This document shows, piece by piece, positions 33,037 through 41,749 of a DNA stretch of 64,000 nucleotides. A model generated the notes under the pieces. That model was not told the DNA's origin. It saw only the letters and a program-made list of their open reading frames with translations, and did no database searches. Numbering within the stretch: position 1 is the first letter of the stretch; the number at the start of each line of letters is the position of its first letter. Source of the stretch: an uncultured Lactobacillus sp. (GTDB lineage Bacteria > Bacillota > Bacilli > Lactobacillales > Lactobacillaceae); the NCBI GenBank assembly GCA_910587695.1, contig CAJUNC010000014.1, forward strand, positions 21,978 to 85,977. The letters are read 5' to 3'. A program made the translations under genes and the position numbers.

Positions 33037-35262
33037 TTGGAAAATAAATTGAACTTAGTCGAGCTACTAGACTATATCGATCCAGCAACTTTAAATTACC
33101 AAGAATGGCTAAATGTGGGCTTCGCTTTGAAGCATGAAGGCTACTCGCTCAGTGATTGGGATAGCTGGAGTCAACGCGATATGGCTCGTTATCACGATGG
33201 TGAAACAGAAAAGAAGTGGGAGAAATTCAACGGATCTGCTAAACCAGTTACTGGAGCAACGATCACACAATTAGCCAAAGAAGGTGGCTGGAAGCCACCG
33301 TCCAGCGATACTACTAGCTTTGGCTGGAACGATAGCTTTGTTGCATCTGATATCGATCGTGGCTATCAAGTTGTGAATACTGATTACATTTTAGGTGAAG
33401 AAGTCAAAGAACCTAAAAATTGGGATCCAATCAAACAGATCACTGATTATTTCGAGACTCTTTTTCGAGCTGATGACATTGTCGGATTTGTCAACGATGC
33501 TTACTTAAGTCAACATGGCGACAAAGAGAAATGGTTACCAACACAAGGTGTATACACTTGGACCGCCGGAACGATCATTGAAAAGCTTAAGCAAACAAAA
33601 GATATCGGTGCAGTTCTAGGTGATCCAAACGAACAAGCAGGTGCCTGGATCAGATTCAATCCGCTTGACGGGAAAGGGGTTAAAAACGAGAACGTTATTG
33701 ATTTTCGTTACGCTTTGATCGAGTCCGACAACATGGACGTGGCCAAGCAAAACGAGATTCTGCGCAAGCTCGAATTACCGATCGCAACATTGACTTATTC
33801 CGGCGGTAAGAGTTTGCACGCAGTAGTAAAAGTAGACGCTGCTAACTATGGTGAGTATCAAGAACGTGTCGACTACCTGTATAAGATCGTTGAAAAAAAC
33901 GGGCTATTTATCGATAAGCAAAACAAAAATCCTTCACGTTTAACGCGTCTCCCTGGATTTGAACGTGCTGGTAAAAAACAATTCTTGGTGGCAAAAAATA
34001 TTGGTCAAGCTAGTTGGGAAGATTGGAAGGAATACATCGAAGATATGAATGATAATTTGCCAGAAATGGAAAACATGGCAGACCTCTTTGATGAACCGAT
34101 CGTACTTGCGCCGGAATTGATTCAAGGTGTTCTTCGTCAAGGGCATAAGATGCTGATAGCTGGCCCTTCAAAAGCTGGTAAATCATTTTCCCTTATTCAG
34201 TTAGCTATTGCGATCGCTGAAGGCTGGGAGTGGTTCGGCTTCAAGTGTCAGCAAGGAAAAGTTTTATATGTGAACCTTGAGCTGGACGAACGATCAGCTA
34301 AAAAACGTTTTGCCGATATCTACAAAGAGTTAGGACGTGGACATGACAACGTGGGTAATATCGATGTCTGGAATTTACGTGGTAAGACAAGCCCGATGGA
34401 CAAGCTAGCACCAAAACTTATCCGGAGAGCACAAAAATCAGACTACATCGCAGTCATAATCGATCCGATCTATAAAGTATTGACTGGGGATGAAAACAAC
34501 GCTCATGACATGTCGGTTTTTGTTAATCAGTTCGACATGATTGCTACAGAACTGCAGTGTTCGGTTATCTATGCTCACCACCATTCAAAAGGTGCTCAAA
34601 GTGGCAAAAGTTCGATCGATCGTTCTTCTGGTTCTGGAGTTTTTGCACGAGATCCAGACGCAATCTTAGACTTGATAGAATTGCCGGTCGACGAGAACAG
34701 GTACAAGCAACGTGAAAATGATGCAATCTGTAACGTATACGCAGGAGCAATCAAGACGTATAACCCAGCTTATTCAGAGGTTGGCCAAGACGATATCTTC
34801 AGTAAATCAGAAATGGGTAAACACTTGATGAAAGCTATTCAAGATCCGGAAAAGTTGAAATATATCAACGAGCAAAAAGATCTTGCAGTAACGATGGTAA
34901 GACAAGCTACCGCATGGCGTTTGGAAGGGACGCTGCGTGAATTTCCTAAATTTACTCCGGTAAATGCCTGGTTCAAATATCCAATTCACATGCTTGACGA
35001 AAGTTTACAAGATATCAATCCAGAAGAAGACGTAAGAGAAAAATGGAAAAAAGGAACTCAGAAGTCAAATCAAGAAAGAGCTGACAAGTCAAAACAAGAA
35101 GTGGAGAGTGCGTTTAATGCTTTAAGCATGAACGGTGGACCTGTAGAAGTTAAGCAGATAGCTGATTATCTCGAAATACAAAGAACCTCTGTATACAACA
35201 GAGTCAAGAAGATAGATTCTTTTAAGGTCGAAGGTGGGTATTTGATAAAAACTAATGATTAA
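33037..35262 (+). CDS. Fused primase and RepA-like helicase
   Basis: 741 aa from a TTG start with GGGAGG. Residues 5-85 resemble the PriCT_2 domain (WLNVGFALKHEGYSLSDW). Residues about 160-330 contain an archaeo-eukaryotic primase-like part (ALIESDN, YSGGKSLHAVVK, RLTRLPG). A RecA-fold helicase follows with Walker A AGPSKAGKSFS (about 375) and Walker B VIIDPIYK. A terminal HTH (QIADYLEIQRTSVYNRVKK) could aid origin binding. The main replication protein of the prophage. Confidence 0.87.
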   Translation: MENKLNLVELLDYIDPATLNYQEWLNVGFALKHEGYSLSDWDSWSQRDMARYHDGETEKKWEKFNGSAKPVTGATITQLAKEGGWKPPSSDTTSFGWNDSFVASDIDRGYQVVNTDYILGEEVKEPKNWDPIKQITDYFETLFRADDIVGFVNDAYLSQHGDKEKWLPTQGVYTWTAGTIIEKLKQTKDIGAVLGDPNEQAGAWIRFNPLDGKGVKNENVIDFRYALIESDNMDVAKQNEILRKLELPIATLTYSGGKSLHAVVKVDAANYGEYQERVDYLYKIVEKNGLFIDKQNKNPSRLTRLPGFERAGKKQFLVAKNIGQASWEDWKEYIEDMNDNLPEMENMADLFDEPIVLAPELIQGVLRQGHKMLIAGPSKAGKSFSLIQLAIAIAEGWEWFGFKCQQGKVLYVNLELDERSAKKRFADIYKELGRGHDNVGNIDVWNLRGKTSPMDKLAPKLIRRAQKSDYIAVIIDPIYKVLTGDENNAHDMSVFVNQFDMIATELQCSVIYAHHHSKGAQSGKSSIDRSSGSGVFARDPDAILDLIELPVDENRYKQRENDAICNVYAGAIKTYNPAYSEVGQDDIFSKSEMGKHLMKAIQDPEKLKYINEQKDLAVTMVRQATAWRLEGTLREFPKFTPVNAWFKYPIHMLDESLQDINPEEDVREKWKKGTQKSNQERADKSKQEVESAFNALSMNGGPVEVKQIADYLEIQRTSVYNRVKKIDSFKVEGGYLIKTND

Positions 35263-35495
35263 ATAATAAAATTCTATCGTCATAGCTAAATAGAAATGAC
35301 AAGTGACAGTTCCGGTCATATCTAAGAAGAAATGACAGTGAATGACAACGCCAAAACCTTGTCACAGCAACTGTCATCGGTGTCATTCATATCTCCCAAG
35401 TTTTGGGATAGATATGAATGGACACGACGAGTGACAAGTTTTGGTCGTGACAAAAGTGAAAAGATAAAAAAATAGAGATAAACAAGGTGTGACAA
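35263..35495. other. Putative prophage replication origin
   Basis: 233 bp without a gene, just after the primase-helicase. It has seven TGACA and three TGTCA copies, and a large inverted repeat: CATTCATATCT (35384-35394) with AGATATGAATG (35410-35420), enclosing CCCAA/TTGGG. Dense short repeats and a cruciform beside the replication gene fit an origin. Confidence 0.55.
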
Positions 35496-35735
35496 ATGAT
35501 GAAAAAAAGACGGATCAGTAAAAAACTAGATGTCGTGCGAGAAATGCCAGAATTGTATCACAGATTACCGAATGAACGATTTGAATTAAGAAAAAGTGAA
35601 GTTGTGAATTGGTTGCTTGAGCAAGACGATGTCATTGAATGGTTATTTCACTTCTTGCAACGTACAGCGAAAATGATTGAGTATGACAAAAAAACTGGAA
35701 AATGGCATGGAGTAAAGGAAGAAGGCGATGAATAA
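35496..35735 (+). CDS. Small basic phage protein, 79 aa
   Basis: Basic N-terminus (MMKKRRISKKLD), then a helical body. AAGGTG lies upstream. Its stop overlaps the RusA start as TAATG, so translation is coupled. Function unknown. Confidence 0.7.
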   Translation: MMKKRRISKKLDVVREMPELYHRLPNERFELRKSEVVNWLLEQDDVIEWLFHFLQRTAKMIEYDKKTGKWHGVKEEGDE

Positions 35736-36127
35736 TGGAATTTTTTGTGCCAATGAAGGATATCCCAAACACGACGCATCAACAGAAAAAAGTGACTGTC
35801 GCAAAGAATGGTAAGCCAGTATTTTATGAACCAGCAGAATTGAAAGCAGTACGAGAAAAGTTGACAGCTCATTTAGCGAAGTTTGTTCCGGAAACAAGAT
35901 TTAAAAAGTTGGTTATCTTACAAGTTAAATGGCTATATCCGAATGGTAGTCACGAGGATGGGAGTTACAAAACAACTAAGCCTGACTTAGACAATATGAT
36001 GAAGCTACTTCAAGACTGCATGACAGATCTTGGCTTTTGGGAAGACGATAAGTTGATCGCGGGTTTACACGTTGAAAAGTTTTGGTCTGAAGTACCAGGG
36101 ATCTATATCAAGATAGAGGGGGTATAG
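35735..36127 (+). CDS. rusA: RusA-family Holliday junction resolvase
   Basis: 130 aa. The RusA signature is clear: KPDLDNMMKLLQDCM, then WEDDKLIAGLHVEKFW, with the conserved acidic residues for metal binding. It resolves branched recombination intermediates before packaging, in line with the recombination genes upstream. Confidence 0.92.
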   Translation: MEFFVPMKDIPNTTHQQKKVTVAKNGKPVFYEPAELKAVREKLTAHLAKFVPETRFKKLVILQVKWLYPNGSHEDGSYKTTKPDLDNMMKLLQDCMTDLGFWEDDKLIAGLHVEKFWSEVPGIYIKIEGV

Positions 36128-36129
36128 CA

Positions 36130-36381
36130 ATGGATTGGGAAAAGTTTTTTAAAGATGTCATGAATTGGATGAACGCAGCTAATATCATGCTGAAAAACTA
36201 TCCGATCGATTCAGCAGAGTATTGGAAATGGGTAGTCAATACGACAGGAAGGATCGAAAAACGCTACGATGCACATCCGCTTGTGGTAGGGATCATGGTA
36301 GCCATAATCAGATATCAAGATGAGATCGCACAAGATATGATCGCTAGAAAGGAGAGCGAAAATGCTGGTGTTGGTGTATAA
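36130..36381 (+). CDS. Small phage protein, 83 aa
   Basis: Aromatic helical protein (WEKFFKDVMNWMNAANIML). The start has GAGGGGG. It overlaps the next small gene. No family recognised. Confidence 0.65.
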   Translation: MDWEKFFKDVMNWMNAANIMLKNYPIDSAEYWKWVVNTTGRIEKRYDAHPLVVGIMVAIIRYQDEIAQDMIARKESENAGVGV

Positions 36382-36448
36382 GTGGCTAGTGCTGACATTG
36401 CTGTTCTTGCTACTAGCGCTGTTAGCATTTGTGCATGATAGGAAGTGA
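36362..36448 (+). CDS. Tiny membrane protein, 28 aa
   Basis: Almost wholly hydrophobic (VYKWLVLTLLFLLLALLAF) with a basic HDRK end. AAGGAGAG is well placed. Overlaps the end of the previous gene in another frame. Confidence 0.5.
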   Translation: MLVLVYKWLVLTLLFLLLALLAFVHDRK

Positions 36449-36457
36449 GGAAAGAAA

Positions 36458-36559
36458 ATGACAGGAAAGAAACGCAGTCGCAAGCGTGATAAGCGCAAAC
36501 GACGTCAGAAGAAGCTAGAACGAGCAAAGGAGCGTGAACAAGTTGGGAAACAGAATTAG
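36458..36559 (+). CDS. Tiny highly basic protein, 33 aa
   Basis: More than half of the residues are Lys or Arg (GKKRSRKRDKRKRRQKK). GAGGAAAG precedes the start. Nucleic-acid binding is likely from charge alone. The end overlaps the next gene. Confidence 0.5.
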   Translation: MTGKKRSRKRDKRKRRQKKLERAKEREQVGKQN

Positions 36560-36926
36560 AGAGTTTCGCAAACAAAAAGGAAAAACACTAGACCAGATAC
36601 AAGATGAGACAGGTATTAAGCGAGGAACACTTAACAATTATGAAAATGGAAAAACAGAACCTAAGCTTGAAACTTGGAAAAAGCTTGCTGATTACTTTGG
36701 TGTATCGGTCGGTTATCTGCAAGGTATCGAAGATAAGTATACAGGAGTGATGGCTGACTCGGAAAGGCAAGTAAGACGTGACAAAATCAAAGAGAATATG
36801 GCTAAGGTATTGCGTAAAGCTTGGACTGAGGATGAGCCGTGGGAAGAAGTATACGCTGACTTTAAACGTCAATGGAATCTACTTGAGCTAGAATTTCAAA
36901 AAATTACACAGGATATGGAGAGGTAG
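36543..36926 (+). CDS. XRE-family phage regulator
   Basis: 127 aa from a TTG with AAGGAG at 10 nt; the upstream GTG overlaps that site. HTH in residues 1-60 (KTLDQIQDETGIKRGTLNNY, then LETWKKLADYFGVSVGYLQG). The C-terminal 60 residues are helical and may dimerise. It may control the middle-to-late transition. Confidence 0.8.
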   Translation: MGNRIREFRKQKGKTLDQIQDETGIKRGTLNNYENGKTEPKLETWKKLADYFGVSVGYLQGIEDKYTGVMADSERQVRRDKIKENMAKVLRKAWTEDEPWEEVYADFKRQWNLLELEFQKITQDMER

Positions 36927-36929
36927 AAT

Positions 36930-37022
36930 ATGGGCTGGTTATTAATGTTTTTTGCGCTATTAGGTACGGCAATCGGGATGTTTATCATGTGGGCGGTCAT
37001 GTATTACAACGACTTTTTTTAG
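36930..37022 (+). CDS. Tiny membrane protein, 30 aa
   Basis: One membrane segment (WLLMFFALLGTAIGMFIMWA). GGAGAGG precedes the start. One of several tiny membrane proteins between RusA and ArpU. Confidence 0.5.
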   Translation: MGWLLMFFALLGTAIGMFIMWAVMYYNDFF

Positions 37023-37033
37023 GAGGGTGTGAC

Positions 37034-37225
37034 ATGTTAAGAAAAATTTGGAATGCAGCAACTATTTTAGGTTTTATTGCACTATGTGGGTTTACTCTGT
37101 GGCATCAGTTTAGTGGTGAATTTTTTAAAGTGTTGGTAGATCTCGGCTTTTTTATCCTGATTTTTCTTGTTCAATGCATGATCAAACTGGATGAGATCGT
37201 AGATCTATTGAGGATGAGAAAATGA
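37034..37225 (+). CDS. Small two-pass membrane protein, 63 aa
   Basis: Start at 37034 with AGGAGGG. Two hydrophobic segments (TILGFIALCGFTLW and VLVDLGFFILIFLVQ). The stop overlaps the next start by 4 nt. Function unknown. Confidence 0.65.
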   Translation: MLRKIWNAATILGFIALCGFTLWHQFSGEFFKVLVDLGFFILIFLVQCMIKLDEIVDLLRMRK

Positions 37226-37623
37226 AGTTCGCAATAGCAGTCGATATCTTGAGTAAAAAATTTGGTGATGTGCTATCAAATGAACGATGCGAGATGAAGA
37301 AATATGTTAAAAAACATCCAGAAGACAAGCTGATCGCAGAAGCCTTTGAAGTGTATATCAAGTTAGTTGGTATGCCGAAAAAAGGTGAAAAGAAGATCGA
37401 TTGGAGTAAGTCTGGTGGCAAAAGATATAAGCCAAAAGGTAAGAAAGAAAATCGTTACTTCAAGACATGGTATCTATTTGATACGCAGACTGGTGAAAAA
37501 TATGAATTTGGGATAGCACAAGAAGTTGCTGATTTTGTAGGCTGTAATGTTTCAACTGTCATGATAGCTAGACAAAAGAAGTCACTACTAAGAAGACGTT
37601 ACAAGGTGATCGCAGTCAAATAG
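37222..37623 (+). CDS. Phage protein with NUMOD1-like C-terminal HTH
   Basis: 133 aa. The last 45 residues (GIAQEVADFVGCNVSTVMIA, then LLRRRYKVI) resemble the small DNA-binding repeats attached to homing endonucleases. No nuclease motif is present, so it is probably a DNA-binding protein. The first 80 residues are Lys-rich and unrecognised. Confidence 0.6.
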   Translation: MKFAIAVDILSKKFGDVLSNERCEMKKYVKKHPEDKLIAEAFEVYIKLVGMPKKGEKKIDWSKSGGKRYKPKGKKENRYFKTWYLFDTQTGEKYEFGIAQEVADFVGCNVSTVMIARQKKSLLRRRYKVIAVK

Positions 37624-37698
37624 AAAACGACCGCAGTCACTGCAGTCGCTCTCCAAACAAATATTCGCTATCTAATTATAACATAGGAGGGCGGACGA

Positions 37699-38148
37699 AT
37701 GGACTTGATTGATTTAATTCCTGATCTCGATGAAGTCGCGACTGCTGAAAAAGTCAAAAAATTTTTTGATAAGGATCTTGAAAGGCTATTGCGGTTGGCT
37801 GATAAACAGCGTAGTTTCTTCCGCTCTGTCAGCATGGACGGTATGCCTAAAGCACCTAGTCCAGGTAATGGCCAAGAAAACATGGTCGTCAAATATGTTA
37901 GTAGCGAGTCAGCAAAAGCTAAGTCTATTTTAGAAGATGTGAGCGTCGCTTTAAATCACTGTAGCAACACTTATCAGTTGATACTTTACTATCGCTATAT
38001 CGAAGGCTTAGCAGACTGGCAAGTAGCTCAGAAAGTGCAATATAGTACTGCTCGATACTATCAGTTAAAGATAGCCGCATGTATAGAGTTTGCTGAAAGA
38101 TTATGTGTTCAAAGAAACAAGATAGATCTAAGAGTGAAAACTATATGA
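37699..38148 (+). CDS. ArpU-family late transcription regulator
   Basis: 149 aa. It has the ArpU layout: N-terminal charged helices, then a sigma-region-4-like part (LILYYRYIEGLADWQVAQKV, then STARYYQLKIAACIEFAERL). Proteins of this family activate late operons just upstream of the small terminase gene, which is exactly the position here. Repeats of GTAGAGCGC just downstream are candidate binding sites. Confidence 0.87.
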   Translation: MDLIDLIPDLDEVATAEKVKKFFDKDLERLLRLADKQRSFFRSVSMDGMPKAPSPGNGQENMVVKYVSSESAKAKSILEDVSVALNHCSNTYQLILYYRYIEGLADWQVAQKVQYSTARYYQLKIAACIEFAERLCVQRNKIDLRVKTI

Positions 38149-38150
38149 TT

Positions 38151-38210
38151 GGTAGAGCGCTGTCATACTATTAGTAGAGCGCAGTAAGAGCACAAACGGG
38201 TTATTATGAT
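38151..38210 (+). promoter_or_regulatory. Candidate activator-dependent late promoter
   Basis: GTAGAGCGC occurs at 38152-38160 and 38174-38182, two helical turns apart. A -10-like TATGAT (38205-38210) follows, with no good -35. This layout suits activation by the ArpU-like protein encoded just upstream. Confidence 0.5.
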
Positions 38211-38347
38211 AGTGTCCCGAAATGGGATAGAAACTTCTTTCTTTTAGGTGATCTTAATTGCATTCTGACGTGTCGTTGCGTCATTAAATAAGTGCGACGT
38301 GTGGGCGCGATAAGTCCTTGCCACGTAAATGCCGAGTGTGGCAAAAT

Positions 38348-38401
38348 GACCCGGTATTGAAGAGTAGCGTAATGCTAGTCGGTTCGAGTCCGGCCCGGGT
38401 C
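38348..38401 (+). ncRNA. tRNA-like element 2 (minimal)
   Basis: GACCCGG (38348-38354) pairs fully with CCGGGTC (38395-38401). It directly abuts a T arm, GTCGG, loop TTCGAGT, CCGGC (38378-38394). The 23 nt between hold only a small hairpin (TAGC/GCTA). There is no anticodon arm and no CCA. At 54 nt it cannot be a normal tRNA. Confidence 0.5.
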
Positions 38402-38422
38402 TTTATTTTAATAATATTCTAC

Positions 38423-38453
38423 AGTCAGCTACAACAGCTGGCTTTTTATTTTA
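38423..38453 (+). terminator. Rho-independent terminator upstream of terS
   Basis: AGTCAGCT and AGCTGGCT form an 8-bp stem (one G-U) with a 5-nt loop, followed by TTTTTATTTTA. It separates the late promoter region from terS and would require read-through or antitermination for late genes. Confidence 0.75.
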
Positions 38454-38482
38454 CTTAAAAAATCGGAGGTGGGTGAAATGAT

Positions 38483-39049
38483 GTGAAGAAGCTAACACCT
38501 AAGCAAAAAGCGTTCGCTGATGAATATCTTAAGTCCGGGAACGCAACACAGGCAGCAATAAAAGCTGGTTATTCGGATAAGTCAGCGAGATTTGTAGGAG
38601 CTGAGAACCTAACAAAACCCAACATAAAAGCCTATATAGACGTTAAAATGGCTGAAATCGAGTCTCATAAGATTGCAGATGCAAAAGAAGTGTTAGAGTT
38701 CTTAACTGCTGTCATGCGTGGCGAGACAAAAGAAACAGTCTTTGTCCAGTTTGGCAAAAGCTATGCTGAAGAGAAAAAAGAAGCAGACATGAAGACTCGT
38801 ATAAGTGCAGCAAAAGAAATCATGAAACGTTATCCAGGCAACGATCCACTCGTCGCAGAACAAGTTCGTAAGCTCAAAGCAGATGCTGATTCAGCTGAAG
38901 CTAAAGCAATGCTCAATGCTTTTGAAGTACAAATTAGACAAGAAGAATTTGGAACTGATGAAGACGAAGTTCGAACAGACGACCTGGCAAGTGCTGTTGC
39001 TGAAGGGATGAAGGGAGTTTTTGGCGATGAAGACGAAATCGAAGCTTAA
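38483..39049 (+). CDS. terS: Terminase small subunit
   Basis: 188 aa from a GTG. N-terminal DNA-binding HTH (LTPKQKAFADEYLKSGNATQ, AAIKAGYS), then AENLTKPNIKAYIDVKM, the family hallmark (terminase_2 type), then a helical oligomerisation part and an acidic tail. It recognises the packaging site and recruits TerL. It overlaps terL by 23 nt. Confidence 0.92.
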   Translation: MKKLTPKQKAFADEYLKSGNATQAAIKAGYSDKSARFVGAENLTKPNIKAYIDVKMAEIESHKIADAKEVLEFLTAVMRGETKETVFVQFGKSYAEEKKEADMKTRISAAKEIMKRYPGNDPLVAEQVRKLKADADSAEAKAMLNAFEVQIRQEEFGTDEDEVRTDDLASAVAEGMKGVFGDEDEIEA

Positions 39050-40328
39050 CGTCAAATTCACGTTCAAACCTTTCTCGAAAAAACAGCTACAGGTGCTTTT
39101 CTGGTGGCAATCACCGCAGTATAAAGACAAGTTCGCGATCATAGCTGATGGCTCTGTTCGTGCTGGGAAAACAGTCATCATGTCGTTTTCTTACGTTCGC
39201 TGGGCGATGATGAATTTCGATGGCGTCAATTTTGGGATGGCCGGAAAAACGATTGGATCACTTCGCCGGAACGTTATCCGAGATCTAAAACGAATGCTTA
39301 TCTCTGAGCATTACCACGTTAAGGATAATCAATCAGAAAATATGTTGACGGTCTCTAAAAACGGGAAAACGAACTACTTTTTCCTTTTTGGTGGGACTAA
39401 TGAAGCATCCCAGGACCTGGTCCAAGGTATCACCTTGGGCGGGTTCTTTTTTGATGAAGTTGCTTTGATGCCGGAAAGTTTCGTGGCACAAGCGACATCC
39501 CGTCTGTCTGTTGAAGGGTCAAAAGCGTGGTTCAACTGTAACCCGGATTCACCGTATCATTGGTTCAAATTGCAGTGGATAGATCAGTTGGCAAAGAAGA
39601 ATGCGATCCGGATTCATTTCTTGATGAAGGATAATCCTTCACTATCTGAAGAAACACTAAGGCGCTACGACTCTATGTATTCTGGCGTGTTTTATCTGCG
39701 ATACATTCTGGGGCAGTGGGCTATGGCCGATGGCTTGGTTTATGACAACTTTGACCGGGAAAAAATGGTGGTCGACATCCCAAAAGACACGGTTTGGGAA
39801 AAGCAATGGATCAGCATCGATTACGGTACGCAAAATGCGACTGTATTTAAGCTGTGGAGCTTATTTAAGGGTACTTGGTACAACAATGCCGAGTACTATT
39901 ATTCCGGCCGTGAAACCGGACGACAGAAGACAGACGAGCAATACATCGATGATCTCGAAGATTTCTTCTTTGAGCATGATCTTAGCCGTAAAAATGTAAA
40001 GCTGATCGTCGACCCGTCCGCTGCTTCTTTCAAAAAGGCTTTGCGAAATCGTGGCTTTGTAGTCGTCAACGCTAATAACAACGTTCTTGACGGCGTTCGT
40101 TTCATGATGACGCAAATGAATTTAGGAAAAATGAAATGGACAGAAGCTAGTCAGTACACGCTCAAAGAATTTGGGTCTTATATGTGGGATAAGAAAGCTG
40201 CTGATCGTGGTGAAGATGCAGTCGTCAAAGAACACGATCACTGCTTAGACGCTGACCGGTATTTTGCAATGAAAGTCTTATACGTCAAGAAACAAAGAAA
40301 TATCAAACTACGCAAGGAGGGTATCTAG
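39027..40328 (+). CDS. terL: Terminase large subunit
   Basis: 433 aa from the ATG at 39027, with GGGAG at 9 nt. ATPase domain with SVRAGKTVIMS (Walker A) and GGFFFDEVALM (Walker B). The nuclease domain has SIDYGTQNA, LIVDPSAASF and KEHDHCLDADRYFAMK, giving the conserved acidic residues. PBSX-type TerL. It cuts and translocates DNA into the head. Confidence 0.95.
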   Translation: MKTKSKLNVKFTFKPFSKKQLQVLFWWQSPQYKDKFAIIADGSVRAGKTVIMSFSYVRWAMMNFDGVNFGMAGKTIGSLRRNVIRDLKRMLISEHYHVKDNQSENMLTVSKNGKTNYFFLFGGTNEASQDLVQGITLGGFFFDEVALMPESFVAQATSRLSVEGSKAWFNCNPDSPYHWFKLQWIDQLAKKNAIRIHFLMKDNPSLSEETLRRYDSMYSGVFYLRYILGQWAMADGLVYDNFDREKMVVDIPKDTVWEKQWISIDYGTQNATVFKLWSLFKGTWYNNAEYYYSGRETGRQKTDEQYIDDLEDFFFEHDLSRKNVKLIVDPSAASFKKALRNRGFVVVNANNNVLDGVRFMMTQMNLGKMKWTEASQYTLKEFGSYMWDKKAADRGEDAVVKEHDHCLDADRYFAMKVLYVKKQRNIKLRKEGI

Positions 40329-41749
40329 TGAAATATTTGAATGATCGTTGCATCGTTAGTGATGACAACGTTTTTTATTACGATAGCGAACAGGAGATCA
40401 CGCAAGCTGATGTCATGCGCTTTATCTTAGAAAATGAGCAACTTGCTCGTGAGTACGCAAAAATGCGCAGATATTACAAAGCGGATCACGACGCTATCGT
40501 GAAAGCTAAGCAAAAACCAAATAACAAACCAGACAACCGCCTTGTTTTGAATTATCCAAAAAAGTTAGTCGACACGTTCACCGGTTTTTCTGTTGGTAAA
40601 CCTGTTCAGATCACGTTGCCAGAAGATCTAGGTAATAAATCGCTATCTCAGTTCAATGTGTCACGCAAAATGGATAGTGTGATCGCTCGTGTCTGGAAAG
40701 AGTCCTGTATTTTTGGCAGGGCTTATTTTTATGTCTATAGTCACGACAGCGAGATCTACGTTACTGACGCATTACCACTCGATACATTCGTGATTTATGA
40801 CAATACAGTGGCGCATAAGCCGTTGTACGCAGTCCGATATGGACATGTCGGAGCATCTGCTAACTATAAGATCACGGTATTTTCTGAACGTTATCAATGG
40901 GAATCTGATACTAGTCGCAATACAAGTAATTTCGGTGTTCGACAAGCTAACCCGTTCGGGATGATCCCGATAATCGAAGCAGTGGAAAATGATGAGCGCT
41001 TGAGCGTGATCAAGAACGTTTTACCGCTGATCGATGAGATCGATAAAGCAATGTCTGAGAAAGCAAATGACGTCGATTACTTTGCTGATGCATACATGAA
41101 AGTACTAGGTGCGATCCTTAGCGAAGACGACCTCGAAAACCTACGCAATTACCGCATCATTAATCTGAAGTCTCGAGAAAGCGACGACCCAAACGAAACA
41201 CCAGAAAGCTTAGACGTTGACTTCTTATCAAAGCCCAATGCTGATGAGACACAAGAAAATCTTATCAATCGGATCGTTGATAATCTTTATCAAGTTTCAA
41301 TGATAACTAACTTGAACGATAAAGATTTTGGCAACTCAACAGGTGTGGCGCTCGAAATGAAGTACAAGCCGATGTTAAATCTGGCCACTTTGAAGTCTCG
41401 TGGTTTTATCGAGTCATTGAAGGACATGTATCAAGTCGTGTTTGCTTCAGATCTGATCGAAAACATCAGTCGAGCAGCGTGGAAAGACCTTGATATCAAT
41501 TTCCAATACGATCTACCACACGACACGCTTTCAGAAGCTCAAACGGCCCAAATCTTAGCGAACCTGGTATCAAGTGAAACGTGGCTCAAGACGCTTTCTA
41601 TCGTTAATGATCCACGCCAGGAACAAGAACGAATGGATCGAGAGAAAAACGAGCAGATGAAAGCTAACATGCAAGTGCTAAAGCAAACGAATGCTTTGAC
41701 GGATGGTGATGCAAATGCAAACAGTCGAACAAGTCAAAAAGCGGATTGA
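40328..41749 (+). CDS. Portal protein (SPP1 gp6-like)
   Basis: 473 aa. GTG start overlapping the terL stop, with GGAGGG. The pattern VLNYPKKLVDTFTGFSVGKP near residue 70 and KANDVDYFADAYM is typical of SPP1-type portals. The C-terminal part is Gln/Glu-rich. It forms the dodecameric DNA channel at the head vertex. Confidence 0.93.
   Translation: MKYLNDRCIVSDDNVFYYDSEQEITQADVMRFILENEQLAREYAKMRRYYKADHDAIVKAKQKPNNKPDNRLVLNYPKKLVDTFTGFSVGKPVQITLPEDLGNKSLSQFNVSRKMDSVIARVWKESCIFGRAYFYVYSHDSEIYVTDALPLDTFVIYDNTVAHKPLYAVRYGHVGASANYKITVFSERYQWESDTSRNTSNFGVRQANPFGMIPIIEAVENDERLSVIKNVLPLIDEIDKAMSEKANDVDYFADAYMKVLGAILSEDDLENLRNYRIINLKSRESDDPNETPESLDVDFLSKPNADETQENLINRIVDNLYQVSMITNLNDKDFGNSTGVALEMKYKPMLNLATLKSRGFIESLKDMYQVVFASDLIENISRAAWKDLDINFQYDLPHDTLSEAQTAQILANLVSSETWLKTLSIVNDPRQEQERMDREKNEQMKANMQVLKQTNALTDGDANANSRTSQKAD

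Larger units (their letters stand above)
38211..38482 (+). other. Structured noncoding leader before terS
   Basis: No gene is seen. It holds a TTGCCAC/GTGGCAA stem at about 38319-38345, direct repeats of GACGTGT, a tRNA-like element and a terminator. It could be a long late leader or a separate RNA, or hold the packaging site. Confidence 0.5.

Noticed and set aside
35643..35897. Minus-strand frames opposite rusA
   Set aside because: Shadows with no ribosome binding site against a well-supported plus-strand operon.
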